28,238 nt of DNA from Flavobacteriales bacterium UBA1937 (GCA_002337005.1 DDFD01000096.1:1-28238); one strand, 5' to 3'; positions 16,397 through 24,589 are shown, numbered from the stretch's first letter. Numbers and translations: made by a program. Notes: a model not told the origin generated them from the sequence alone.

Positions 16397-16843
16397 ATGT
16401 ACAATGTACGATGTACAATGTACTTTGATTAGGATTTGTAATTATTCATTAATTTTATCAGCATATTTTGAATATGTCTTAATTCATTGAAAACTAAATC
16501 ATAATTTTCTTTTGAAATGTATTCTAAATTTTTTGCAACAATAAGTTGGGTTTCAAATTCAAATGAAGATGCTAAAGCAATTGATAAAAATTGAAAAAAT
16601 TGTTTATTCGTATCTCTTCCTGCGCCTTCCGCTATATTTGATGATATAGAAACCAAACTCCTACGAGATTGAGAGGTAAGCCCAAAAATTTCATCTTTTG
16701 GATATAATTTTGAAAATTTATAGTATAGCGTTGTTAAATCAATCGCTTTTTTCCAAACCTCTAATTCTCTAAAATTATGCATAAAATAGTATATTAAGAC
16801 TTAACAAAATACTTATTACTTTGTACATTATACATTGTACAAA
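16397..16843 (-). mobile_element. Repeat-bounded cassette carrying a four-helix-bundle gene
   Basis: ATGTACAATGTAC occurs twice in tandem at 16397-16409 and 16411-16423. On the other side TTGTACATTATACATTGTACAAA lies in 16821-16843; TGTACAATGTA at 16398-16408 is exactly inverted as TACATTGTACA at 16831-16841. The pair encloses one gene (16429-16782). The outer edges fall at the fadN stop (16844) and 12 bases before the fadA ATG. There is no transposase and no clear target duplication. Interpreting this as an inserted unit is an inference from the repeats and the enlarged gap in an otherwise tight operon. Confidence 0.55.
16429..16782 (-). CDS. Four-helix-bundle protein (23S rRNA IVS / S23 family)
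   Basis: A 117-residue all-helical protein of the family first seen as ORFs in 23S rRNA intervening sequences. Family marks: the start HNFRELEVWKKAIDL, the FGLTSQSRRSLVSISSNIAEGAGR segment around residues 34-56, and a helical C-terminal half with EFETQL. Members form small oligomeric helical bundles; cellular function is not established. It interrupts the fadN-fadA pair and is flanked by TGTACAATGTA repeats, and is unlikely to take part in fatty-acid oxidation. Same strand as the host operon. Confidence 0.88.
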   Translation of the reverse strand: MHNFRELEVWKKAIDLTTLYYKFSKLYPKDEIFGLTSQSRRSLVSISSNIAEGAGRDTNKQFFQFLSIALASSFEFETQLIVAKNLEYISKENYDLVFNELRHIQNMLIKLMNNYKS

Positions 16844-19237
16844 TTAATTTCTCAACGGTTTCCCTTTTTGTAACATAAACTGGATTCTTTCTAATGTTTT
16901 TCTTTCGCCACACAATTGTAAGAAAGTCTCTCTTTCAAGATTTAACAAATATTGTTCTGTAACAACTGTTGGTTCAGAAAGATTACCACCAACCATTACA
17001 TAAGCCAATTTATCTGCAATTTTTTTATCGTGTTCAGAAATGAAATTACCAGTTACCATTTGGTCAGTTCCTACATAGAACATTCCTAATGCACCTTGCC
17101 CCAAAACTTTTACTTTTTGTGGAATTGGCTGGGTATAACCTTGTTCTGCCATTAATTTAGCTACTTTTTTGGCTTCCGCAATTTGTCGGTTTTTATTGAC
17201 TACCACTATGTCTTTGTGATTTTCTAAAATTCCCATATCAAAAGCTTCGTAAGCCGAAGTTGCTACTTTTCCCATCGCAATATTCATAAAAGCATCACGC
17301 ATTCTGTTGTTTTTAACGTCATCAGCAGCGAATTCTTTAGAAGTTCTCAACGCGAATTCTTTCGTTCCGCCACCTCCAGGAATTACACCAACTCCCGTTT
17401 CTACCAAACCGATGTATGTTTCCGCAGCAGCAACTACTTTATCAGCGTGCATCGTCATTTCGCAACCACCACCAAGAGTTAATCCGTGAGGAGCAACTAT
17501 CACAGGAACAGAAGAATAGCGAACTCTCATCATTGATTTTTGGAAATAAGCAATTGCCATATTTAGATCATCCCAATCTTGTTCGATTGCCATCATCAAA
17601 ATCATAGCTAAATTTGCGCCAACAGAGAAATTAGCACCTTGATTTCCAATCACTAAACCATCGTATTCTTTTTCCGCCAAATCAATAGCACGGTTTAATC
17701 CGTCTAAAACTTCACCACCCAAAGAATTCATTTTAGAACGTATTTCAAAATTGATGATTCCGTCTCCTAAATCTTGGATTGCAGAACCAGAATTGCTCCA
17801 CAATGTTTTATTTTTTCTGATGTTATCGAGAATAATGAAAGCTTCCTGACCTGGAATATTATTGTAATTTCCAGAATTTTTGTCGAAGAAAATACTTTGT
17901 CCTTCTTCATTAATTCTGTAGAAAGATGCTACCGATTTTACCCAATCTGAAACCGTAAAACCCGCTTCTGTAGCCAATTCAATACCTTTTTGAACGCCAA
18001 CTGCATCCCAAATCTCGAAAGGCCCGTTTTCCCAACCGAAACCAGCTTTCATAGCATCGTCTACTTTATAAAGCTCGTCTGAAATTTCAGGAATTTTATG
18101 AGAAACATAAGCGAAAAGAGCTCCCAGAGATTTTCTGTATAATTCGCCTGCTTTATCTTTACCACCAATTAAAACTTTGAATCTGTCAATTGGTTTATCC
18201 ATATTTTTAGTGAGTTCAAGCGTTGCAAAATTTGCTTTTCCTTGATTTTCGTATTGATAAGAATCTAAATTAAGACCGTGAATTTCTGATTTTCCATCAG
18301 CATTTTTCACTTTTTTGTAGAAACCTTGTTCCGTTTTAGAACCTAACCATTTGTTTTCCATCATCATATTGATGTAATCTGGCAATACAAAAGTTCCTTT
18401 AAATTGCTCGTCTTCTACACCAGAACCGTGAACTCCATTGGCTACGTGAACCAAAGTGTCCAAACCAACTACATCTGCCGTACGGAAAGTTGCCGATTTT
18501 GGTCTGCCAATAACTGGCCCCGTTAATTTATCTACTTCGGTTACATTAAGACCAATAGATTTTACATTGTGAAGCAAATTCATCATACTAAAAACCCCAA
18601 TTCTATTGGCAATAAAAGCAGGTGTATCTTTCGCCAAAACCGTAGTTTTTCCTAAAAATTTAGCTCCATATTCCATGTAGAATTTCACGATTTCAGCATC
18701 GGTATCATTGGTAGGAATAATTTCTAAAAGAGGTAAATATCGTACAGGATTAAAGAAGTGAGTTCCTGCAAAATAGTGTTTGAAATCATCGCTTCTTCCT
18801 TCTACCAACATATTAATCGGAATACCAGAAGTGTTAGAAGAAACCAAAGTTCCTAGTTTACGGAATTGTTCTATTTTCTCGTAAACCGATTTTTTAATGT
18901 CTAATCTTTCTACTACCACTTCAATAATCCAATCGGTATTTTTGATTTTTGGCAAATCATCATCAAAATTTCCTACAGAAATTCTGTCGGCAAATTCTTT
19001 TTTGTAGAGCAGAGCAGGACTGGCTTTTACCAATTTAGCCAAACTTTCAGTCGCAATTCTATTACGAACGACTTTGTCTTCTTTGGTCAATCTCTTTTTC
19101 TGTTCAGCTTCTGTGAGTTCGAACGGAACAATATCAAGAAGGAGAACTTCAACGCCTATGTTTGCAAAGTGCGCTGCAATTCCGCTTCCCATAATTCCTG
19201 AACCAAGAACGGTAACGTGTTTTATTCTTCTTTTCAT
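16844..19237 (-). CDS. fadN: 3-hydroxyacyl-CoA dehydrogenase / enoyl-CoA hydratase, FadN-type
   Basis: Bifunctional beta-oxidation enzyme of 797 residues. The NAD-binding hydroxyacyl-CoA dehydrogenase comes first (TVLGSGIMGSGIAAHFANIG at about 8-27, then SSNTSGIP and THFFNPV), and the enoyl-CoA hydratase/isomerase domain is at the C-terminus. That order is the reverse of E. coli FadB/FadJ and matches Bacillus FadN. The hydratase part keeps the oxyanion segment NFSVGANLAM and two candidate catalytic Glu residues in GGGCEMT and LVETGVGVIPGGGGT. I chose ATG at 19237, 19 bases after the marR stop; an upstream TTG at 19285 would overlap marR and add an unconserved lysine-rich tail. Confidence 0.93.
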   Translation of the reverse strand: MKRRIKHVTVLGSGIMGSGIAAHFANIGVEVLLLDIVPFELTEAEQKKRLTKEDKVVRNRIATESLAKLVKASPALLYKKEFADRISVGNFDDDLPKIKNTDWIIEVVVERLDIKKSVYEKIEQFRKLGTLVSSNTSGIPINMLVEGRSDDFKHYFAGTHFFNPVRYLPLLEIIPTNDTDAEIVKFYMEYGAKFLGKTTVLAKDTPAFIANRIGVFSMMNLLHNVKSIGLNVTEVDKLTGPVIGRPKSATFRTADVVGLDTLVHVANGVHGSGVEDEQFKGTFVLPDYINMMMENKWLGSKTEQGFYKKVKNADGKSEIHGLNLDSYQYENQGKANFATLELTKNMDKPIDRFKVLIGGKDKAGELYRKSLGALFAYVSHKIPEISDELYKVDDAMKAGFGWENGPFEIWDAVGVQKGIELATEAGFTVSDWVKSVASFYRINEEGQSIFFDKNSGNYNNIPGQEAFIILDNIRKNKTLWSNSGSAIQDLGDGIINFEIRSKMNSLGGEVLDGLNRAIDLAEKEYDGLVIGNQGANFSVGANLAMILMMAIEQDWDDLNMAIAYFQKSMMRVRYSSVPVIVAPHGLTLGGGCEMTMHADKVVAAAETYIGLVETGVGVIPGGGGTKEFALRTSKEFAADDVKNNRMRDAFMNIAMGKVATSAYEAFDMGILENHKDIVVVNKNRQIAEAKKVAKLMAEQGYTQPIPQKVKVLGQGALGMFYVGTDQMVTGNFISEHDKKIADKLAYVMVGGNLSEPTVVTEQYLLNLERETFLQLCGERKTLERIQFMLQKGKPLRN

Positions 19238-19256
19238 TATAAAATTAGGTTTATTT

Positions 19257-19709
19257 TTATTTTTTTGAATTCTTTTCGTTGGCAATTTTCATAATGTCAC
19301 TCATTACTTCTTTGAAAATTGCAAATTTTTCTGGGTCAATTCTTTCTACCACTTTCTGGTTAAAATTCACGACTACATCTTTAGAAATCGTTCTGAATTT
19401 CAAACCTTTATCAGTTAATCTAATAATCACTTCTCTTTTGTCACTGGTAGTTTTTTCTTTGTAGATATAACCATTGTCTTCTAAAAGTTTAATAATTCTT
19501 GTGAGAGAAGTTGGTTCAATCGCCATTTTAGGCCCAAGATTAGTACTTCTAGTTCCTTCTTTAGGATCAATTTTAAGAAGTGTTAAAGCTTGAACTGCTG
19601 TAGAATTATGTGCTGAAGCTTGTTCTGAATACATTTTAGAAACAGCTAACCAAACAGATTTTAATAATAAATCTACACTTTCTACTTTATCTTTTGAATT
19701 TTTTTCCAT
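19257..19709 (-). CDS. MarR-family transcriptional regulator of the fad operon
   Basis: A 150-residue winged-helix repressor. The DNA-binding part spans about residues 40-105: MAIEPTSLTRIIKLLEDNGYI is the recognition helix region and TSDKREVIIRLTDKG the wing. Helices at both ends would form the dimer interface. It is first in the operon, followed 19 bases later by fadN. Two identical palindromes lie directly upstream, so autoregulation and control of fadN-fadA-fadE by a fatty acyl-CoA is a fair inference; the ligand is not shown by sequence. Confidence 0.9.
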   Translation of the reverse strand: MEKNSKDKVESVDLLLKSVWLAVSKMYSEQASAHNSTAVQALTLLKIDPKEGTRSTNLGPKMAIEPTSLTRIIKLLEDNGYIYKEKTTSDKREVIIRLTDKGLKFRTISKDVVVNFNQKVVERIDPEKFAIFKEVMSDIMKIANEKNSKK

Positions 19710-19721
19710 TTTGAAAAATGT

Positions 19722-19764
19722 TATGCGTGCATAGCAAATATAAAAAAAATACTATGCGTGCATA
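19722..19764 (-). promoter_or_regulatory. Twin MarR operators flanking a -7 box
   Basis: TATGCGTGCATA (arms TATGC/GCATA) occurs exactly at 19722-19733 and 19753-19764, starts 31 bp apart (three helical turns), 12 to 55 bases before the marR ATG. Between them, on the minus strand, TATATTTG (19735-19742) fits the Bacteroidota -7 element TAnnTTTG perfectly. A bound repressor would cover the promoter from both sides. No clear TTG element at the ideal distance. Confidence 0.75.
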
Positions 19765-19871
19765 ATATTTTTCTATCCAAAACATTATTTAATTGATAAT
19801 CAATGCTTTAAATGTTAAGCAAAGCATAATATTAATATAATGGTAAACAGATGTAAAATTAAGAAAAACCT

Positions 19872-20798
19872 TTATTGAAGGATGTTATAGATGGTTTTAA
19901 TGATATTTTCTATAGTATGACATTTATCAGTAAATTGAAGGTAATTTACTTCCCAAAAATTGTCTTTAAAATTGATTTTAATACCAGAAAGGTCTTTTTT
20001 AAAGTTTTTTTGAAGTGCAGAATAGAGCATTTCTTTTTCTAAAAACGGAGCGTCAATTATTGGTGAAACAAAATTTTCATTAATCGTGAAAAGTCGAGGA
20101 TTGGTCAATAAATCATTTTGCAGAAGAATATCTTCGGCTAAACCTTCTTCCAATTTTTCATCATTAATAAACCAAATTTTATCTGCAAATTCTTTGGCTA
20201 AACGCCAATCGTGAGAAGAAAAAAGAATGATTTTGTTGTGATATTTGGCTAAATCTCGAAGTAATTTTAAAATAATAATTTTATTTTCTTCATCGAGGTG
20301 AGTAGTTGGTTCATCAAGAATTATCATTGGTGAATTTTGCGCTAAAGCTCTTCCAATAAAAGCTTTTTGAAGATTTCCATCGGATAATTTTTGAAGCTGA
20401 ATATTTCTATATTCTTCTAGTTTAAGTTGAGAAATAATTTTGTTTACATCTTTTAAATCCTCTTTTTCTAGTTTGTAATAATAAGGAAGATGAATGAATT
20501 TCCCGAGTGAAATTAAATCTTGGGTAGTATAATTGGCGGGAATTTGCGCTTTTGAAAAAACAACAGCAATTTGTTCGGCAATTTCTTTGTCTGAAAGTTT
20601 TTTATGAGAATTTTGATTGATAAAAATATCTCCTTTTAAAATAGGGATTTGATTGAGAATAGATTTTATTAAAGTAGTTTTTCCAACGCCATTATTACCA
20701 ATTAACAAACAAACATCACCGAAATTCAATGAAGCATTAACCTCTGAAATGAGAGGTTTTTGATAACCAATCGTTGTATTTTTTAATTCTAAAAGCAT
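19872..20798 (-). CDS. ABC transporter ATP-binding protein, FecE/BtuD type
   Basis: ATPase of an import system for an iron chelate, heme or cobalamin. Of 308 residues the first ~215 are the nucleotide-binding domain: Walker A GNNGVGKTT at 34-42, a signature-like LSDGNLQKAFIGRALAQ (LSDG in place of LSGG), Walker B PMIILDEPTTHLD, and SSHDW as the switch-His motif. The last ~90 residues are an unassigned extension. The partner permease lies upstream at 21456-22427, with a GxxExxY cassette of about 640 bases between them. No substrate-binding protein is in the window. Confidence 0.9.
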   Translation of the reverse strand: MLLELKNTTIGYQKPLISEVNASLNFGDVCLLIGNNGVGKTTLIKSILNQIPILKGDIFINQNSHKKLSDKEIAEQIAVVFSKAQIPANYTTQDLISLGKFIHLPYYYKLEKEDLKDVNKIISQLKLEEYRNIQLQKLSDGNLQKAFIGRALAQNSPMIILDEPTTHLDEENKIIILKLLRDLAKYHNKIILFSSHDWRLAKEFADKIWFINDEKLEEGLAEDILLQNDLLTNPRLFTINENFVSPIIDAPFLEKEMLYSALQKNFKKDLSGIKINFKDNFWEVNYLQFTDKCHTIENIIKTIYNILQ

Positions 20799-20806
20799 TA
20801 TTGTTT

Positions 20807-21450
20807 AACGCAAAGGCGCAATTCAATTTTTATAAGTGTTACATTTTTTAAGGCGCAAGAAAATCAAAGATTTTCATTTTTACACCATTGAATTAATGTC
20901 ATCTTTGATGACTTGCGTCTAAGTGATAAATTCTTTTCACACTCTAAACACAAAGGCAAAAATATCTTTTTTAATTTTTTATAATCCATTAACAACTCTT
21001 TTTACTCCATCTTTAAAAATATCTGTTCTAAAATTAATGAGTAATCCTAATTTGCAATTTGTCATTTTTAAATATGTCAAAAGTTGAGCCTTATGAACAT
21101 CATTAATAAAATCTACTGTTTTAATTTCTAAAATTAGCTTGTTTTCTACTAGTATATCAATTCTAAAAGCATTTTCAATTCTTAACTCTTCATAAATTAT
21201 TGGAAGTGTTTTTTGTTTTTCTACTTTTAATCCTGCTTTTTTTAGTTCGTAAAATAAACATTCTTCATATACACTTTCAAATAAACCTGCTCCAAATTTT
21301 TTATGAATTTTTAAGCCTAAATCAAAAACAACTTTTGATAACTCATTTTCTGTCATATTTTTAAATATTAGTTTTTTTATTTAATTGTCATCTTTGATGA
21401 CTTACGTCTTAGAAACATAAAGTTAATAAATCCTTTTGCGCCTTTGCGTT
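20807..21450 (-). mobile_element. Cassette with perfect 15-bp inverted termini carrying GxxExxY gene
   Basis: AACGCAAAGGCGCAA at 20807-20821 is exactly inverted as TTGCGCCTTTGCGTT at 21436-21450. Inside, GTCATCTTTGATGAC (itself a 6-bp hairpin) plus 11 more bases occurs directly at 20898-20923 and 21387-21412 with 24 of 26 positions equal, on either side of one gene (20979-21356). Further partial end copies lie at 20849-20858 and 20947-20960, and a hairpin GAAAATC-AAA-GATTTTC at 20859-20875. The element fits exactly between the ATPase start (8 bases away) and the permease stop (5 bases away). No transposase. I see no clear target duplication. Confidence 0.7.
20979..21356 (-). CDS. GxxExxY protein, PD-(D/E)XK nuclease-like
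   Basis: A 125-residue member of the GxxExxY family (motif GLFESVY at about residues 24-30), which is placed in the PD-(D/E)XK nuclease superfamily. The residues expected of that fold are visible: Glu in GLFESVYE, Asp in RIDILV and the E-x-K pair in LILEIKTV, then a C-terminal AQLLTYLKMTNCKLGLLINF. Function is not established. It lies inside a 644-base repeat-bounded unit inserted between ABC permease and ATPase genes, in their orientation. A second family member is at 26212; the two are only moderately similar. Confidence 0.88.
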   Translation of the reverse strand: MTENELSKVVFDLGLKIHKKFGAGLFESVYEECLFYELKKAGLKVEKQKTLPIIYEELRIENAFRIDILVENKLILEIKTVDFINDVHKAQLLTYLKMTNCKLGLLINFRTDIFKDGVKRVVNGL

Positions 21451-21455
21451 TTATT

Positions 21456-22427
21456 CTATTTTTTCTTCAAAATCATCATCAAAATTACAGGCACTCCAAA
21501 TAAACTCGTAATTACATTGATTGGGAATTGAGAAATTTCTGAAATTACGGAGAAAGATTCCATAATTAAAATTCCTAAAATCATATTCAAAATCCATTGT
21601 TGCCACAATTTCGCAGGAGAATAAATCATTCTACTAAAATGCGGAACTACAATTCCTATAAATAAAATAGGTCCTAAAAATGCAGTAACAGAAGCCGAAA
21701 GTAGGGAAGAAGCAATGATTACAAAATACTTCAATTGCTCTAAATTTACCCCTAAACTTTTGGCGTATTGATTGCCTAAACTGTTTCCAATTAAAGGTTT
21801 TATGCTCTTAAAACTTAAAAATAAACCAATTAAAACGATAATGAACAAAACCAATAATTGATTTTTCGTTACTTGATTATTGGCACCAAAACTCCATAAA
21901 ATATAATTTTTAAGACTTTGATTTTCAGCATATAATTGTAAAATAGAAACTACAGCTCCAGCTAATGCAGAAACCAAAAATCCGAAAATAATTAAATAAG
22001 ATTTATCTTGAAATTTCTTGGAAAACACCAATAAAATACTCATCATCAAAACACTTCCGAGAATGGCAGAAATACTGATGAAGCCGTTTTGCAAAAATTC
22101 GGGAAGGGTAAAATCTTGAGAAAAAAAGATATAAAACGCTACGCTTAAACTAGCTACAGAAGTAATTCCTAAAACGGAGGGTCCAGCTAAAGGATTTTGA
22201 AAATATTCTTGCAAAAGAAAACCAGAAGTCGGGATAGAAATCCCAGCCAAAAGCATTGCTAAAACCCTATTAATACGAAGAGATGCAATTTGAGAATTGT
22301 CCGAATTTTGATAAAAAAAATCTCCAAAACCAAGTTTTATAAATCCTATATTGAGATTAATGACAATCGAAATGATTACCAAAATTGATAAGATGATAAG
22401 AATAGCTTTGAAGTTTTTGCTTTCCAC
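21456..22427 (-). CDS. FecCD-type ABC importer permease
   Basis: A 323-residue integral membrane permease of the FecCD/BtuC family, transporting iron-siderophore, heme or cobalamin. Family marks are RINRVLAMLLAGISIPTSGFLLQEYFQNPLAGPSVLG (residues ~52-87), the FLGPILFIGIVVPHFSRMI motif near the ATPase coupling region, and a C-terminal GVPVILMMILKKK. About eight to ten helices are seen. The start is GTG at 22427: an in-frame TAA lies 12 bases upstream and no ATG is available. It would pair with the ATPase at 19872-20798, and both are separated by the GxxExxY cassette. Confidence 0.92.
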   Translation of the reverse strand: MESKNFKAILIILSILVIISIVINLNIGFIKLGFGDFFYQNSDNSQIASLRINRVLAMLLAGISIPTSGFLLQEYFQNPLAGPSVLGITSVASLSVAFYIFFSQDFTLPEFLQNGFISISAILGSVLMMSILLVFSKKFQDKSYLIIFGFLVSALAGAVVSILQLYAENQSLKNYILWSFGANNQVTKNQLLVLFIIVLIGLFLSFKSIKPLIGNSLGNQYAKSLGVNLEQLKYFVIIASSLLSASVTAFLGPILFIGIVVPHFSRMIYSPAKLWQQWILNMILGILIMESFSVISEISQFPINVITSLFGVPVILMMILKKK

Positions 22428-22494
22428 AGATTTTGTTTAAAAACTTCACAAATTTAATTTAAAAAAATCTATGAAAAAAAAATGAAAAAGAAAA

Positions 22495-22568
22495 CTCTCG
22501 CTGATTTTTCAAATTTTGCAGATTTTTATGAGTCTATTAATCTACTTAATTAGCCAAATCTGCGAGAG
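22495..22568. repeat. Gene-less inverted repeat CTCTCGCTGATTT / AAATCTGCGAGAG
   Basis: Arms 22495-22507 and 22556-22568 are inverted with one mismatch in 13, enclosing 48 bases that hold another GCAGATTT (22518-22525) able to pair with AAATCTGC (22556-22563). It fills most of the gap between the lipoprotein gene and the permease gene. It resembles the repeat style of the three cassettes but carries no gene. It may also end transcription of the lipoprotein gene. Confidence 0.55.
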
Positions 22569-22575
22569 AAATATC

Positions 22576-23142
22576 TTATTTAAAAGAATTCAGTTTTGCA
22601 TCTAAATCTTCTTTGCTCATCATTCCTACGGTTTCTACTTCTTTATCTCCTTTTTTAATGACAGTAAAAGGAATTGAACCACCGTCCCAAGTTTTGGTAA
22701 TTTTTGTAAAATAATCTGGTGAAATCATAGAAGCATCAAATAATACTATGTTTTTTCTTAAATCATATTCATCTGCGAAATCACTTACTTTGGTATTCCA
22801 ATCTTCTTTTGCATCTACACTTACAAAAGTAAATTTCACGGGTTTTCCTTTTAATTCTTTCATTTTTTCTACAAAATGTGGAATTTCTCTCATACAAGGT
22901 GGACACCAAGTTGCAAAGAAGTTGGTAACATAGATAGTGTCATTTTTATGTGAGGTTATCAAGTTTTTTAATTGATCTTGATTTACAATTTTAATATTGG
23001 TTGTAGATTCTACAGGAGCTGTAATCTCTACACTGTCAGTTTTTTTAGGTTGATTTTCTTGGGTAATTGTATCTGCATTTTCAGATTTTTTACAAGAAAA
23101 TAGCGCAGTAAATATAAGTGTGGATAAGAATAGTTTTTTCAT
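22576..23142 (-). CDS. TlpA/ResA-like thioredoxin-fold lipoprotein
   Basis: A 188-residue envelope thiol-disulfide protein. It has a lipoprotein signal with lipobox LFSCKK (Cys17), a low-complexity linker to about residue 45, and a thioredoxin fold with the active site FFATWCPPCMREIP. The cis-Pro region is GSIPFTV and the VSVDAKEDWNTKV segment is typical of TlpA/ResA. Such proteins reduce extracytoplasmic thiols, for example in cytochrome c maturation; the target here is unknown. The permease gene follows after a 148-base gap with a large inverted repeat, so common transcription is uncertain. Confidence 0.9.
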   Translation of the reverse strand: MKKLFLSTLIFTALFSCKKSENADTITQENQPKKTDSVEITAPVESTTNIKIVNQDQLKNLITSHKNDTIYVTNFFATWCPPCMREIPHFVEKMKELKGKPVKFTFVSVDAKEDWNTKVSDFADEYDLRKNIVLFDASMISPDYFTKITKTWDGGSIPFTVIKKGDKEVETVGMMSKEDLDAKLNSFK

Positions 23143-23206
23143 AAATTATAAATGTCTATTTTTGTTTGAGAAATGATTTTAAAAATTGATTAGATTGCTA
23201 AAAATG

Positions 23207-23214
23207 CAAATCTA
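23207..23214 (-). promoter_or_regulatory. Candidate -7 element for the TlpA-like gene
   Basis: On the minus strand TAGATTTG matches the Bacteroidota -7 consensus TAnnTTTG exactly, 65 bases before the ATG at 23142. No TTG stands at the ideal upstream distance, so confidence is limited. Confidence 0.35.
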
Positions 23215-23269
23215 AATAATTTCATTTTTTTAATAGGATATAAAAGTTACATTTAACTTAATTTATACT

Positions 23270-23887
23270 TTGAGGAAAATTAAAACCATATTAAAATACA
23301 CCTTCGTATTGATAGAAATGGCAATATTATTAATGATATTAGCCAATTTTTGGGTATATTCTGTTACCGAAGGAAAAACATATTCTAGAATTTCTAAAGT
23401 TCCGCCAAGAGAAGTTGCGTTGGTTTTGGGCACTTCTCCTAAAATGAAATCTGGCGTAGCCAATCCTTATTTTACCAATAGAATGGATGCTACAGCACTT
23501 CTGTATCACCACGGAAAAATTAAAAAAATTATTGTAAGTGGTGAGAAAAGTAAAGGATACGATGAAACCGAAGCAATGAAAAAATTTTTGGTATATCAAG
23601 GCGGAATTCCTGAAGATATTATCATAAAAGATACTAAAGGATTCAATACCAGAGAGAGCATTTTGAGATGTAAAAATGAATTCAAACAAAAAAATGTTAT
23701 CATTGTATCTCAAGGTTTTCATAATTTACGTGCATTATTTTTTGCAAGGAATATAGGGATGAATGCTCTAGGTTTTGATGCTCACGATGTTACCAAAAAC
23801 GAAAGTTACTACAGAAATCATTCGAGGGAATTTCTCGCTAGAGTACAAGCGGTGATTTATTATATCTTCGGAATTTCTAATGATTGA
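23270..23887 (+). CDS. SanA/ElyC-like DUF218 membrane-anchored protein
   Basis: A 205-residue protein with one N-terminal membrane helix (about residues 9-30, after RKIKTILKY) and a DUF218 domain (about 47-195) as in E. coli SanA and YdcF. Conserved blocks are ALVLGTSPKMKSG, KKIIVSGEKSKGYDETEAM, the TKGFNTRES acidic/polar motif and IIVSQGFHNLRALFFAR. SanA affects envelope barrier function; the enzymatic role is unproven. It begins at TTG 23270: no ATG exists between this codon and the upstream stop, and a later Met would cut into the helix. It is divergent from the TlpA-like gene. Confidence 0.86.
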   Translation: MRKIKTILKYTFVLIEMAILLMILANFWVYSVTEGKTYSRISKVPPREVALVLGTSPKMKSGVANPYFTNRMDATALLYHHGKIKKIIVSGEKSKGYDETEAMKKFLVYQGGIPEDIIIKDTKGFNTRESILRCKNEFKQKNVIIVSQGFHNLRALFFARNIGMNALGFDAHDVTKNESYYRNHSREFLARVQAVIYYIFGISND

Positions 23888-23947
23888 TTAAATTCAAAAA
23901 AATTATTTAAATTTACAAAAGACAAAGCACGAATAGAAGAATTTCTA

Positions 23948-23955
23948 TAAATTTG
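23948..23955 (+). promoter_or_regulatory. Candidate -7 element for udk
   Basis: TAAATTTG fits TAnnTTTG and ends 16 bases before the udk ATG, implying a very short leader. No TTG element is found at 17-23 bases upstream. A weak call. Confidence 0.3.
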
Positions 23956-23971
23956 TAAAAAATAAAATTTG

Positions 23972-24589
23972 ATGCTAGTAATAGGTATTGCAGGTGGTAC
24001 TGGTTCTGGGAAAACCACCGTTGTTAATAACATTCTTCAGCAGTTAAACGCAGAAGGTGTAAATGTACTCTCACAAGATAATTATTATCACGATAATCAT
24101 CACCTTTCGCTCCAGGAGAGAGAAGCTCTCAACTATGACCACCCAAAATCTATTGATTTTGAGCTGTTAACCAAACACGTAAAATCTCTCAAAAAAGGTG
24201 AAAGCATAGAACAACCATTGTATTCTTTCGTTACTCACTCTAGAACAGGAGATTACGTAACAGTAGAACCTAAAAATGTTTTGATTGTAGAAGGTATTTT
24301 GGTTCTTACCAACCAAGAACTTTTAAAAGAATTTGATTTAAAGGTTTTTGTACACGCAGATTCTGATGAAAGATTGATAAGACGTATCAGAAGAGATACT
24401 CAAGAACGTGGCAGAGATTTACACGAAGTTCTTCACCGTTATCAGACTACACTGAAGCCAATGCATCAAGAATTTATAGAACCTTCTAAAAACGAAGCAG
24501 ACCTTATTGTTCCTAATATGAGACAAAATACGGTGGCTATTGACTTTTTATCTACTGTAATTAATAATTCTCTTAAAAAATCCTATTAA
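23972..24589 (+). CDS. udk: Uridine kinase
   Basis: Phosphorylates uridine and cytidine in pyrimidine salvage. The 205-residue protein starts with the P-loop GGTGSGKTT (residues 8-16), followed by LSQDNYYHD (substrate Asp region), NYDHPKSIDFELL, the VEGILVLT block and the lid RRIRRDTQERGRD. Length and motif order match Udk throughout. ATG at 23972 is preferred over the adjacent in-frame TTG at 23969. Its stop overlaps the ATG of the next gene (TAATG), indicating translational coupling, an order usual in flavobacteria. Confidence 0.96.
   Translation: MLVIGIAGGTGSGKTTVVNNILQQLNAEGVNVLSQDNYYHDNHHLSLQEREALNYDHPKSIDFELLTKHVKSLKKGESIEQPLYSFVTHSRTGDYVTVEPKNVLIVEGILVLTNQELLKEFDLKVFVHADSDERLIRRIRRDTQERGRDLHEVLHRYQTTLKPMHQEFIEPSKNEADLIVPNMRQNTVAIDFLSTVINNSLKKSY

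Noticed and set aside
16429..16782. Intervening sequence within a 23S rRNA gene, because of the S23-family protein
   Set aside because: No rRNA sequence flanks it; the neighbours are fatty-acid oxidation genes.
19238..19285. N-terminal extension of fadN from a TTG at 19285
   Set aside because: It would overlap marR, is lysine-rich and unconserved, and the ATG at 19237 places the NAD-binding motif at the usual distance.
23339..23722. 127-codon minus-strand open frame inside the SanA-like gene
   Set aside because: Shadow of the conserved DUF218 frame; composition is not protein-like.
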